Assembly: GCA_031216915.1 (NCBI GenBank)
Contig: CM062296.1
Location: forward strand, 798,951,022 to 799,015,021
DNA length: 64,000 nt
Direction of reading: 5' to 3'
DNA from: Pictodentalium vernedei
Lineage: Eukaryota > Mollusca > Scaphopoda > Dentaliida > Dentaliidae
Position numbers and translations under genes: made by a program. The notes below the pieces were generated by a model that was not told where the DNA came from, made no database searches, and saw nothing but the letters and a program-made list of their open reading frames with translations. Shown here in pieces: positions 47,868 to 58,136 of this stretch. Numbering within the stretch: the stretch's first letter is position 1; the number at the start of each line of letters is the position of its first letter.

Positions 47868-48086
47868 CTAGACGACTTCATAACTTCACGATTGAAGGGG
47901 CAAACACAATGGCATCCAACACGGATTTCCATGACTTCAGAGTGTGTGCCTACTACCCAGAAGCAGTTGGTCCAACAATCATCAGTTTTGGTTGTGCTGA
48001 AGTTTTCAGATATGTCAAAATACAGATATTCGACAGTAACGGTGTACTGACATTGTGTGAAGTTGAAGTATACGCAAGCAAAACAG
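47868..48086 (+). CDS. F-type lectin gene, exon 3 (C-terminal half of fucolectin domain)
   Basis: This 219-nt phase 1-1 exon sits between acceptor GTTTCAG and donor ACAG|GTAT. Joined to exon 2 it reads CC-PRRLHNFTIE, which is the expected continuation of an F-type domain after the double Cys. It places Arg91 seven residues after Arg84, the spacing of the two fucose-binding arginines in the family. It continues through FRYVKIQI and ends LTLCEVEVY, the usual final strand of the fold. The match across a 28.5-kb intron in sequence, phase and spacing is the main evidence that both exons belong to one gene. The last base (G) opens a Gly codon finished by exon 4. Confidence 0.82.
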
Positions 48087-50084
48087 GTATTTATCCAGTA
48101 TGATGAATATTCTATATTAACCTTCAGCCTATCCTCTAAAATCAAAAGGTGTTGACAGAAAAGTATAATTTAATTCTGTTCAAAGCTCGATGGTTCTTTA
48201 CAAGTTAAGGATGAACGCCTCTACACCTTTACAAGTTAAGGTTTTGCCCATGAAAATGTTCGTGGTAGCGGAAAATGGCAACTAAAGAACAAAGAGGATG
48301 AAGTTATCATGTCACATACATACATGTTGGTTTTGTTTTGAGCTTAAATTATTTTACAAGGATTGACTAGCAAGTTACAAAACTTATATTAACACCTCTT
48401 CTTGACTGTATTGTGCGGCCTTACAATTCTCGTGTACTACGGAGGGAGGTTTAAGCCTGCACGAAGTGTTTACTCTCCATACAGGGGACAGCCATTCCAT
48501 GTCTCCTCCCGATCGGTGGTACGTTGCGACAGCATCAACCCTGCAATTGATGCTGAAAGAGGGTATTCTGACACCCCGAGAATGTTGCCCGGCCAGGGAT
48601 CGATCCCTGTACCTCCATTCGACACTGCCGCCCCATCTGACATCTTATTGCGAATGTTGAATGCAAAGGTAAAACGACGACGGCCATTGTCGAATATTCA
48701 ACTGTCGGCAACGACAGGAACTCCACTTTGGATTCAGCCATCACAAGAGGACGCAATTGGACAGTTTCCAGAAACAGAAAGGAGTCACTGTCTTACCACA
48801 GAATGCGCAAATTCGAGAGTAACTTTACAAATGGAAGTTTGGGAGATTCCGTCCTCTTCACAAGGACCAAAGCTTCGTTACGCGACTGCCTCATTGACTA
48901 ATCAGTAGTTATTGTTTGCAAGACAATAAATGGAAAAAGACAAAAGTTTCAAAGGCGTTTCGGTATATGTATTTTCTGAGACCCAAAGCTACGGCGAGAT
49001 CAGAAGGAAACGGTTGAATTTATTGGAAGGATAAATACAGACAGTACATGGAGAGTGGATTGTTACTAATCACTCGTGAGGGTGGGGTTTACACTCCGAC
49101 AAAACGACAAAAAAATCATTGTCTGGGAAAAAGCATTAGGACAACGAGCAAAGTTTCAGCCAAGAGGCCCCCGAGTTGAACCGGAGATGCCTTGGCTAAA
49201 ACTGTGTTTGGCTAAAACTGTGTTAGTGCTTTTCATGCATTACCACAGGAATCGACTGTTATTGTCTGGGTGAAAACTTCATCCCAGGAGTGCTTTAGTG
49301 GTGATTCACTCTCCACGTACTGTAGATATAATTAAATATAGTTTGCATTTGGTGTCAATATTAATTTAGTCTCTGTCTCATCAAATCGGAACGTAATGTC
49401 CGTCCACCACATTCGTATACAATCCATTAAAAAAATGGTAGAATACGACAGATTTTTGTTTGGAGATTTTGACCACGTTCCAAGCACGGCAGAAGGAAAA
49501 CATATAAAGAAAATGCCGTTTTACCACCTGTCTTCAAGAGAGGAATTATCTCTTTACTCACATACTGTATATTTCGGCTTGAGTTTGTTTGTCTTTATTT
49601 TTAGCTCATCCTATGGTGAACTCGTATGGTTGTTTTCAACAGGGTTCCATATTAACATCTGTTTGCATTTTAATCGGTTGATGAAGCAGTTTTCCGAACC
49701 AACAAAAACTGCCATATCCCCGAGAGAGCAGGACATAATGTCGAATGTACACACCTGTAGATCCGTCCCTCATTGCTTGTGTTTTTCAGAATCCTTGACA
49801 TTGTTTGTGGCATAATTATAGATGTCAGCAGAACGGCGGCTTCATACAAGGTTGAAAACAGTAATCACTTTCAACTCACTCAAAACGATACACAAAATCC
49901 GATTGAATCCAGAATGTTCTTTACAAAAATATCTAAAAATCAAGCACACAGTTGTTTTATTTTCTTAAGAAGTTCCCGCACATTCATCTGTCTTATTGTG
50001 CCTTTATTTTGAATAGACAGATATCAACATAGTGGTAGCGACCACGACTATACTGCCGAACAAGATTGGTTATGGGGATGCAAA

Positions 50085-51445
50085 CTCTCAAGCCATCTGT
50101 CAAATTCCACATCGCTGTTGTTGCCTGGAACCAGTCTAGCCCTTTAATACTCCATTACTTATTTTTAGATTTAATCGGGTGGGATATTTCATCTGGTCCG
50201 ATAAGGGAGCTGTTTAGGTTCTCTTTTCCGACCATCTGAAATATTTCATCTGATGGAATTTGAAACTACCATAAACATTTGAATCAACGCAAGAAATGTC
50301 TCTCAATACAGACCTGACGTGACAGAATCTACAATTGAAATTGGAAGGCCTGTCACAATGAGCGCAAAAACTGCTCGTTTGTTATGCGCTCCTTACTGCA
50401 GAAGAACGAGGCAGTTTGAAATACATAAGAGAGTTTGTGCTGTATCATGCAAAATGTAATGCGCTATTAGCGAGGTCGGTGGTGAAATCACAAACTGAAC
50501 CTTTCAAACAGAAAGAAAATATTGAGGCTACAGTATGTGAAGGTGGATTGCTACTAAATTGACGAGCAATCAGGTTTTTTAATTAGTGATTATTTACAGT
50601 TTCTGAGGGCAAAACTCAAGAAGCACTTTGCACCCCGTGGTCCTTGTGATAAAAGTTTGCAGGTGTTTCTGGTGCTCTTATGAACAATTATAAATAATTT
50701 GTCGAGTGGGGAATATATGGTACAGCGATTAAGTCGTAAAACACTTTCTTCATTCTGTATATGCAGTGGAATTTTAATATCTGTTTACGTCATTACATCT
50801 ACATGTATCCTATAGTAGAGGTTAGGAATAATGTTAACCCTTTACCCAACGAATCGCCCGCATCCACCGGCGTAATATGCAAATTCAGCAGTTGAAAAAA
50901 TATATTTCAAAAAATTTCAACAAAACCATATCATGTGACCCCTCGTTGGAACGAGCTCGACGAGCTCGTTCCAACGAGGGGTCACATGATATGGTTTTGT
51001 TGAAATGTTTTGAAAAATGTAAAAATATAATATTTAAAATAATAAATTTTGATATCGTCTGCGTTGGGTAAAGGGTTAATGATCGTTATTTACTAGTACA
51101 GAATTGTACAGAGTTGGGCACGCTGTTTTTTTTCTACGAGAATTGAGTTACGCTAATGGTGCAGTTTGAAAAGGGGAAATGTACATTTGCTCAGCGCGCT
51201 ATTGCTTCAAAATAGTGCACAATACAGTCACAGGACTTCTAATTTCAACTGTATGATGAGATGGCTATTACTAGTAGATATGTTGATTTACGAAATATTA
51301 TGAATCTACACCTCACTACCGCTATAATTGTGAAGTTACTCCGTGTGGTCCTGTTAATTGAATTAATATCTTGATGTTTTGAATACGAATTAAGTACTTA
51401 ATGGCTGGAATATCTATAACTCGTGTCGGAAAGAATATCAACATA
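50085..51445. repeat. duplicated block B (shared with 24.0 and 60.6 kb)
   Basis: The left part matches block A; the middle and right match block C at 60.59-62.40 kb, for example CTCCTTACTGCAGAAGAACG, AACTCAAGAAGCACTTTGCA, TGTACAGAGTTGGGCACGCT and CAGTCACAGGACTTCTAATT. It carries a family B MITE at 50834-51079 that block C lacks. Confidence 0.85.
50834..51079 (+). mobile_element. family B TTAA MITE, near-consensus copy
   Basis: TTAA at 50834 and 51076. Left CCCTTTACCCAACGAATCGC, CATCCACCGGCGTAATATGC; palindrome TTTCAACAAAACCATATCAT to GAACGAGCTCGACGAGCTCG and back; right ATATCGTCTGCGTTGGGTAA and AGGG. The empty paralogous site is at 62209-62212. Confidence 0.95.
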
Positions 51446-51883
51446 TCTTTGTGAGGAAAAGGACATCACATTACATCACCGGAAGTCGGCATGCTTCACG
51501 AAAAGTGGTTAAACAAATCGCCCGACTTGAATATTAATATTTGTTTAGACGCAAATAACTATTAAACACACCCAAATCATAAACAGTTCCATTGATAAGT
51601 CAAGATGCTTTTCCCAATGCAGTTTTGACCGGTATTCATCATCTGGTGGTCATAGACGTACGATAATGTGATCGACCGTCTTATTGCACCGTCGGGGCAT
51701 CAGGACGTTAGGCAATGCGTCGGTGAAGTGAAGTCTTTATAAATGAACTTTGTGTGATAAATATACCTTGAAGGATAATGCAGATTCAAACACTGCCTAG
51801 TGCACCTCTATAGAACCGTATACGCTCTGACGCCCATTCTGCATCTCTTCAAGTGACTCTACCCTCTATTTCTTGTTTTGTAG

Positions 51884-52104
51884 GGTTGTTCTGCAAGAAA
51901 GAGGGACTTGCCTCGTCTATGACTCCTGGAGAAATTGTTTTCGTAAGAAACGAAAAGCACTGTCTGATTTACTGCACTCAAATAGATTTCTGTGTGGCAG
52001 TGAGTATAAAAAGTTCAGTTAATGGACAACATGAATGTCAACTAGTTGCTAGTGTAGAGAATCAAGTTGCTGTTCCGGGCTGGAGTTTCTTTTTTTCTTG
52101 TTAA
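51884..52104 (+). CDS. F-type lectin gene, exon 4 (PAN/Apple-like cysteine-rich domain, stop)
   Basis: This is the last coding exon, 221 nt, with acceptor TTTTGTAG and a phase 1 entry that fits exon 3 (G|GG, Gly). It encodes residues 162-234. Six cysteines occur in LFCKK, HCLIYCTQ, DFCVAV, ECQLV and the C-terminal SC. The C-x3-C-x5-C spacing followed by CQL resembles PAN/Apple domains, which mediate protein or sugar binding in secreted proteins; this assignment is tentative. The stop TAA occupies 52102-52104 and is the last three bases of the TTAA target site of the palindromic element that follows, so the coding region abuts the transposon directly. Full protein: 234 residues from 705 coding nucleotides including the stop. 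Confidence 0.7.
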
Positions 52105-52352
52105 CCCTTTACCTAACCTGAAAAGCAGACGACACTTTCAAAAATAATTCTTGAATAACTAATTTTTTTCATTTTGTGTCTCAAAAACATAGGTTATGAC
52201 CCCTCGTTGGAACGAGCTCGACGAGCTCGTTCCAACGAGGGGTCATAACCTATGTTTCTGAGACAAAAAATGAAAAAAATAATGAAAATTAATTGGCGAT
52301 TTTTGAGAATAGCGCTGGCCGGTTTTGGCCGTTACGTTAGGTAAAGGGTTAA
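52101..52352 (+). mobile_element. family A TTAA MITE at the lectin stop codon
   Basis: TTAA at 52101 and 52349 flank a full-length family A element. The palindrome has ~50-bp arms about position 52221 with very few mismatches (TTCTG against TTTTG in one arm). The left TTAA contains the lectin stop codon, so the element begins directly after the coding sequence and would be transcribed in the 3' UTR. Confidence 0.95.
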
Positions 52353-52555
52353 GCAAAGGACATTCTTCATATATCATTGAACACTATATGTGACTACAAT
52401 GAATTTATTTTTGAGTGTGTATGAGTCTTGGATTCATATTGGAAATTTAGCTTGGCATTGTTTCAGCTTTTAGTATTTTATTCATTGCTTCAGATCGTAA
52501 AATCGGCCCCGATTCGCGATAATCCAAAACGATTCTCGCGAACTACTCCTGTGGG

Positions 52556-52561
52556 AATAAA
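52556..52561 (+). other. possible polyadenylation signal of the lectin gene
   Basis: AATAAA lies about 450 bp after the lectin stop codon. I saw no AATAAA in the palindromic element directly after the stop, so a transcript ending here would carry the whole ~245-nt foldback in its 3' UTR. Confidence 0.35.
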
Positions 52562-52569
52562 TTTTTTTC

Positions 52570-52697
52570 TTAACTTTTTACCCAGCCCAAACAGCAGACG
52601 ACACTAGCAAATAAGCTTCTAGAATGTCTGAACATTTTTAATTTTGCGTCAAAAACATAGCGTGTGACACCCTCCTTGGAACGAGCTCGTTGAGCAG
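52570..52697 (+). mobile_element. family A MITE, left half only
   Basis: CTTAACTTTTTACCCAGCCC, AGCAGACGACACTAGCAAAT, CAAAAACATAGCGTGTGACA and CCTTGGAACGAGCTCGTTGA: the left arm and left palindrome arm stop at the centre of symmetry. Confidence 0.8.
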
Positions 52698-54196
52698 TTA
52701 AATTTGTTTACATTTGTAGATGAAATATTAGCCAGCAATCAAGTTACATAGTGATCATAGGTTGTAGTCTAGTCTTGGCTTGTGTCTATTGCTTCTATCT
52801 TAGTTACCTTTTCACTTCGATTCTATCCATTGGGCTGGAAGATGATTGAAGTAGACGAAACAGCTGAAGGCATTCATCAGTCAAATGCAGCTAAATTTGT
52901 ATACATTTGTAGATAAATATTATAGGGAGATCAGTGTGTATATATAATGGTCTATGGTCCCAGCTTTTAAACATAGGAATCCCAATTAAAGGAAGATCCG
53001 AGAAGACGCAACTGCTTGAATTTAATTTATATCGCCTATGTCAAGCAGGAATTCCACCAGGCCCCGAGACCGATATTCTCGCACTAAAATACAGGCCACG
53101 TGTAAACAATTACGAATCATCACAGAAAACAATTCCAACAATTCAGTACCGTAATTGTTAATTCTCAAATATCGGTACCGGGGAGAGTTGTAAATGTAAA
53201 CTAACATACTGACTTGAGTCAATTGTAACCTTTTGGAGTATATTGTCGTAGGTTCAGTTGGTATGGTGGCAGAGCATTTAGGGCCAGGCGACTGAGTGTC
53301 GTAGACCCGGGATAGACTGCCGCCGAGGCCACCTTCCAAAATCTTTACAGCTTTCAATCCAGTTACGCGCTGTTAGGACGATGCCTGGTGGAATTCCGGC
53401 TTGAAATAGGCGATATATAATTTCCTCCTAGCGGGTTACGTGATGCATGTTAAGGCGACGCAATGCAAACAACTTTGTCGAAATCATCCAGTTATCATAC
53501 TTTCATGCAATAGATGGAAGTATCTTGACATTTCTAAAATTTCAGTTCCTTTTAATTTTCGAAGGTTATATTAAAATCGGGCTCCACCGGATGTTCGGAC
53601 GTTCTAGAATATTTTTTCAGAATGTGTCTAACAGTATTTGTTTACCTTTTGCTTTCTACTTTACTGTCCATCCTTAGAAATATCAGAGAGGCGAGAGGTC
53701 AGATGATTCTAAAGCTGTGGAGTTGGTCCTGTTCATTTTGTCCACTGCTTCGTTTTCCATGTTAACAAAGAGAAATGTGATCTTAAGTGTGACTGGAGGA
53801 GTAGGCATAAGCCACAAGTATGGTCACGTGACGGGTTCGGACTTATGTATAGAGCACGCTTGTTGTGATCACTAGCAGTGTAATTAAGTCAACAATAAGG
53901 TTTACACAAACGAATTGTTCATACTAAAGAATTCCTGTACAACAATTCTGCTACAGCAATTCTTCAGCGGTCCTGCTTTTATCACTAACACTGGATACAC
54001 TTATTTTTGTGATTTAAGGCGACATTCAACAACTATGGCCATGCCATGACCCGACCAAACAATAAAGCGGGTTCTTGAGGAAATGTCGTGCTATTATCAA
54101 TTTTACCAGTTTTATGGTACACAATCGGGGCAACAAGGATTATTATAACTGACATTTAGTAGGTGTGACTAAACAAATGTGAAGGTCAAAGTATTC
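52698..54196. other. no gene recognised downstream of the lectin gene
   Basis: A short direct repeat, TAAATTTGTTTACATTTGTA at about 52699 and TAAATTTGTATACATTTGTA at about 52891. A second pair, AATTTATATCGCCTATGTCA / GAAATAGGCGATATATAATT, at 53022 and 53403, is inverted and frames about 400 bp (GCAGGAATTCCACCAGGC against CCTGGTGGAATTCCGGCTTG). It may be a foldback element with ~45-bp arms. Confidence 0.45.
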
Positions 54197-54660
54197 TTAA
54201 AAGTTTCTGTTGCATATTTTCCTTACTTCAATGTCTAGCGAATTCGAGATTCTCGGAAAATTGTGTACCGGAAAAGTATCTAAAGCTTTCGTTCGTGTTC
54301 TCTCCGCTCGTAGGACACCCATTTGACGAGTAGTCATACCGGAGGGATTTTCCGCAATACTAAAGATCCCGACGAATGATGAGGGTAATCTATTATTTCT
54401 CCAGTCAAAGTTGAATAGAGTGTTGAGTTTAGACACGTCATCAACTTTGAGTATCTTGTCCTTAGCAAAGAGAGGATCAGTGTGGGCATTATATCTTGTG
54501 TTATTTGTAATTCGAAGCGAACGCTTCTTCATAATCGCTAAATTTCTAGTATTCCTAGATTTTCCCCAAATTTGAATTCCACGTGTCAAATGGCTGTGTA
54601 TTAGGGCATAGTAAAGTGTTATGACTTCATGAGGGATACTAGTTTTGGTCCTATTGCGGC
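54197..54660 (-). mobile_element. LINE RT C-terminal fragment
   Basis: The minus strand reads YYALIHSHLTRGIQIWGKSR, then KKRSLRITNNTRYNAHTDPL and FAKDKILKVDDVSKLNTLFN. This is the thumb/connection pattern (LFAKLKILK-type) of Jockey/CR1/RTE-like reverse transcriptases. A 130-codon frame is still open at 54197-54589. No RT core or endonuclease is seen nearby. Confidence 0.75.
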
Positions 54661-54689
54661 TAATTTGCTCGGGCTATTTTGGAGCACAT

Positions 54690-54870
54690 ATATGTGGCTT
54701 AGCAATGATTGAAGACAAGTGCACCGTCAACGTGCTGTACGTCCTAGTACACAGCGCTTCCGTTCCCGTGGGTAATCGGAGTAAGTGTCTTACCTTTCGA
54801 AGGGACCGAACAGCGCACCCTTCGATTTGAAATCCAATGCTGTAACCACTGAGCCACTGCACTCCACCCG
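54690..54870 (-). mobile_element. SINE, tRNA-like head and short body
   Basis: Minus strand: box A GTGGCTCAGTGGTTACAG (complement of 54845-54862) and box B-like GTTCGGTCCCTTCG (near 54795-54808), followed by complement of GACAAGTGCACCGTCAACGT, shared with the other SINE bodies. Confidence 0.65.
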
Positions 54871-55084
54871 GGAACAACAAACCTTCTGGGTCCATGGAAC
54901 ATGAACAAACAAATCCAAACTATCCATCCAGATATTTTAGCCTTTCAGAGTACCTCAAAGGAATATAAGCATTGAGTGAAGCTGGCCAGATTCTTCTTGA
55001 AGAAGGTAGTATTCTTCCACCAATGAGGTGCAAAACGCAGAAATATTTACAGCATATTTCAAACGTTTAAAAGAAAGGCTTGTA

Positions 55085-55317
55085 CTCAACGTAACGGCCA
55101 AAATCAGTCAGCGCTATTCACGAAAATCGCCAATTAATTTTCATAATGTTTTTCATTGTTTGTCTCAAAAACATAGGTTATGCCCCTCTTTGAAACGACG
55201 AGCTCGTTTCAAAGAGGGGTTATAACCTATGTTTTTGAGTCCAAAAATGAAAAAATTGGTTATTCAAGAATTTTGTTTGCAAGTGTCGTCTGCTTTTCAT
55301 GGTAGGTAAAGGATTAA
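55085..55317 (-). mobile_element. family A MITE, inverted, outer end truncated
   Basis: It starts within CAACGTAACGGCCAAAATCA (terminal CCCTTTACC lost), has palindrome arms CTCAAAAACATAGGTTATGC and complement about GAAACGACGAGCTCGTTTC, and ends TCATGGTAGGTAAAGGATTAA. Confidence 0.85.
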
Positions 55318-56808
55318 AAGCGGAAATCTTAGATTTTGGGTTATGTTGATCATGTTTCTGAGTTGTTAAAGCTGGAATCATAAAAATCCCCTTTTATGTA
55401 TTTATGTTTGCAAAGAAGCTATGATATTTTGTAAATATTTGTTTTTAAAATTTTCAATATTTATTTTTAGGACATTAGATGTGCGATTTCCAATGAAACT
55501 TTTTAAAAGTTGCATTCAGTTTTCTGTATTTTTGCGTTTTATGTGAATTGAATTGAATTATTAATAAGATGTGTTACTTTTCAGTTTAAAGATTTTGTAA
55601 CATATCGACAATGTTGTGTATTTATTAATTTCGTCAAATAACTAAGTGATCAATTCTATAATCTGACGTATCTAAGCGGCATTCCTTAGCGTTTACATTC
55701 TCTAACGTGAAATGTTGTATTAGCCATAAACTTGAGCCGATAGAGAATTAATTAACTCTCTACCCTGGAAATACAATGAAAAAAGCAGTTCAAGCTGAAT
55801 GGTGATGAAAAACGTAACGTACTTTACGTACTGAGGTTGATATCACATTTGAGATAAATCACCATGGAACATACTCTCTATAATCAGTTGGGTTAAAAAT
55901 CAACCCAAATCAAGTGGTTTCATATTTACTCATCCTAGTTGATTTGGGTTAATTTTTAACCCAGCTGTTTTTAGAGTACTGGGTTGATATAAGATTTGAG
56001 ATACATCTTCATGGAGCATATATTCAGAATCACACAACTGTGTAACTGTTCAAGCATATATTAAAACGCTATGACTGGGATGTCCCAAAGTACAACCTCT
56101 CGGGTTAGACAGCAAGTCAGATTTTTCATGCTAAATTGCGGTCGGAATGCAGCAATTGAATCGCTCACAAATTTGATAGATTTCTTATGGACAATCCAAA
56201 ATGTGAATGTGGTTTTCGGTACGAAAGAACCGAACACTACGTCTTTAATTGTCAACTTTTTACATTCCAGAGAAGCATACTTCTGAACAATTTGACTAAT
56301 GCTAAGGTAGCACTAAATACTTTTTGGCAACTCCAGTCGTCGGATGAGTAATAATAATAATAACTAGAGAATTGTAATTTGTTTGACAAATTACGGGCTT
56401 TCCCAACTTTTTAATGTGAAAAGGCAAACTGTATTGTTCGCAAAACTATCGATCAGTTTTGAAAACAGAAAATTTAGTGGAAATCAAAGTTTTTGTGATG
56501 TTACTAGTTTTTATGCAGCCAAAACAGATATTTGAGATACAGCAGGACACCAAAACATTTAACACAAAATTTGCTCTTCAATAATTACAGAATATCTTCA
56601 TAGAAAGCAAAACAAGCGATGTCCTTTCTGCTGTGGAAAAAATTAGTACATATAAATTATGGGCGTACGTGCCGGGGTTTTATGAAGGACTGTGCCCCTA
56701 CCCACCCCTGAGTCAGGAAGGAGCCGATTTTTCAGCCAATATGCCAGAAAATTTCGGACAAATTAGTTGCCAGAAATGACCACAAAACATTTTGGTTTTC
56801 CACACAAA
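55318..56808. other. AT-rich sequence, no gene
   Basis: It contains a 107-bp MITE at 55872-55978. A 45-bp direct repeat flanks that MITE (TTGATATCACATTTGAGATA at about 55836 and TTGATATAAGATTTGAGATA at about 55984, each followed by CATGGARCATA). Confidence 0.5.
55872..55978. mobile_element. very short MITE, ~107 bp
   Basis: TACTCTCTATAATCAG and GTTGGGTTAAAAATCAACCC at the left are mirrored by AACCCAGCTGTTTTTAGAGTA at the right. Arms of ~42 bp, TA at both ends. A related half copy lies at 59528-59597. Confidence 0.75.
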
Positions 56809-57720
56809 ATTACCAAATTCTGAAAAAATTGGAAATTTTTTGGACGGTACCTACATTTATGCAACCAGAATGGGATAAACTTTACAACCAAACGAACAAC
56901 AGCAAATATGCTCGATAGTCAATTGTGAATACGTACATGAAAAGTGTTTGAAATTAACCCTTTCCAAAATAATAGTAAAGGCAACCAAAAATGGCTAATT
57001 TTGGCATTTTCAAACGGTACTCTTATTCTCACCCTCATTGTGCTAGAGGGTTAAATCTGAGATTAAGAAGTAAACAGTAACTTTCTTCCACAATCATTGT
57101 TGCATCTAGCCATACCAAAATAATTATTACAACTACCTTGCAATTAGAAACATTTGCTCTTGAAGTTGGCGAAAATAACAAATATTCCGACAGTACCCTT
57201 ATGGGAAGTCTCAAATCTGCCAAGGGTTAAACTTTTAATAATAACATATAGAACAAAATTTGTCAAACTTTGACTGCTGCAAGCAGCTATAGAAAACATT
57301 CAGAGCTCAAGCAATTAAAAATGGAGTAAATCGCCACCTAAACTTACCAAATTCTGAAAAATTGGAGTTTTTTTGGACGGTACCTACATTTATGCAACCA
57401 GAATGGAATAGGGTTAAACTTTACAACTAAACTTACAACAGCAAATATGCTCGGTAGTCAATTGTGAATACGTACACGAAAAGTGTTTGAAATTAACCCC
57501 TTTCCAAAATGATGGAAAAAGCAACCAAAGTTGGCTAATTTTGGCATTTTCAAACGGTACTCTTATTCTCACCCTCATTGTGCTTGGGGGTTAAATCTGA
57601 GATTAAAAAGTAAACAGTAACTTTCTTCCACAATCATTGTTGCATCTATCCAAACCAAAATAATTGTCACAACAACCTTGTTATTAGAGAAATTTTCCCT
57701 TGAAGTTGGTCAATTTTGAA
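56809..57720. repeat. direct tandem duplication, ~534-bp period
   Basis: TACCAAATTCTGAAAAA begins at 56811 and 57345. Both copies continue with TTTTGGACGGTACCTACATT, TTTATGCAACCAGAATGG, TTTTCAAACGGTACTCTTAT and CTTTCTTCCACAATCATTGT. The copies differ by scattered substitutions and small indels. No coding potential. Confidence 0.9.
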
Positions 57721-58136
57721 GAAAAATTCTATATTCATGTCATTTTTGGCCAGTGGGGGTTTTAAAGTTGAAAGATCTGAGTGGTGATTGTGGTGTATCA
57801 TATTATGCTCTAAATGTGTGGAAAATTTGAGCTAAATAACTGCAAACAATTTTGAGACATTCGAAAAATGGTGAAATTTTGAAGGTTTTGGCAGAATATT
57901 TTGAAAACACGCGTTTTCACAGATATGACGATACCGCATTTCACTAGATTGTATGACATTTACATAAGTGTGCCAAATTTGGTCAAAATCGTACAGCTAG
58001 TTTTCGAGCAGTTTAACAGACAAAATTCAGGGAGGAAAAAAAAAAATAAAAAAAAAAAAAAAAAAAAATATAGAGAAGAAAAATTTTGAAAAAGAAGAAT
58101 AACAATAGTCTTTCCCAAACTGAGTTTGGGAAAGCC

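Larger units (their letters stand above)
48087..51883 (+). other. lectin intron 3 (3.8 kb)
   Basis: The left 2 kb is unassigned. A 168-codon ORF at 48402-48908 was inspected and looks like repeat-derived noise. The right part (about 50.09-51.44 kb) is a duplicated block shared with 23.99-24.65 and 60.59-62.40 kb and contains a family B TTAA element. Confidence 0.55.

Noticed and set aside
48402-48908. 168-codon ORF in lectin intron 3
   Set aside because: Several overlapping frames are open on both strands and no domain is visible. The GGGATCGATCCC stretch suggests repeat origin.
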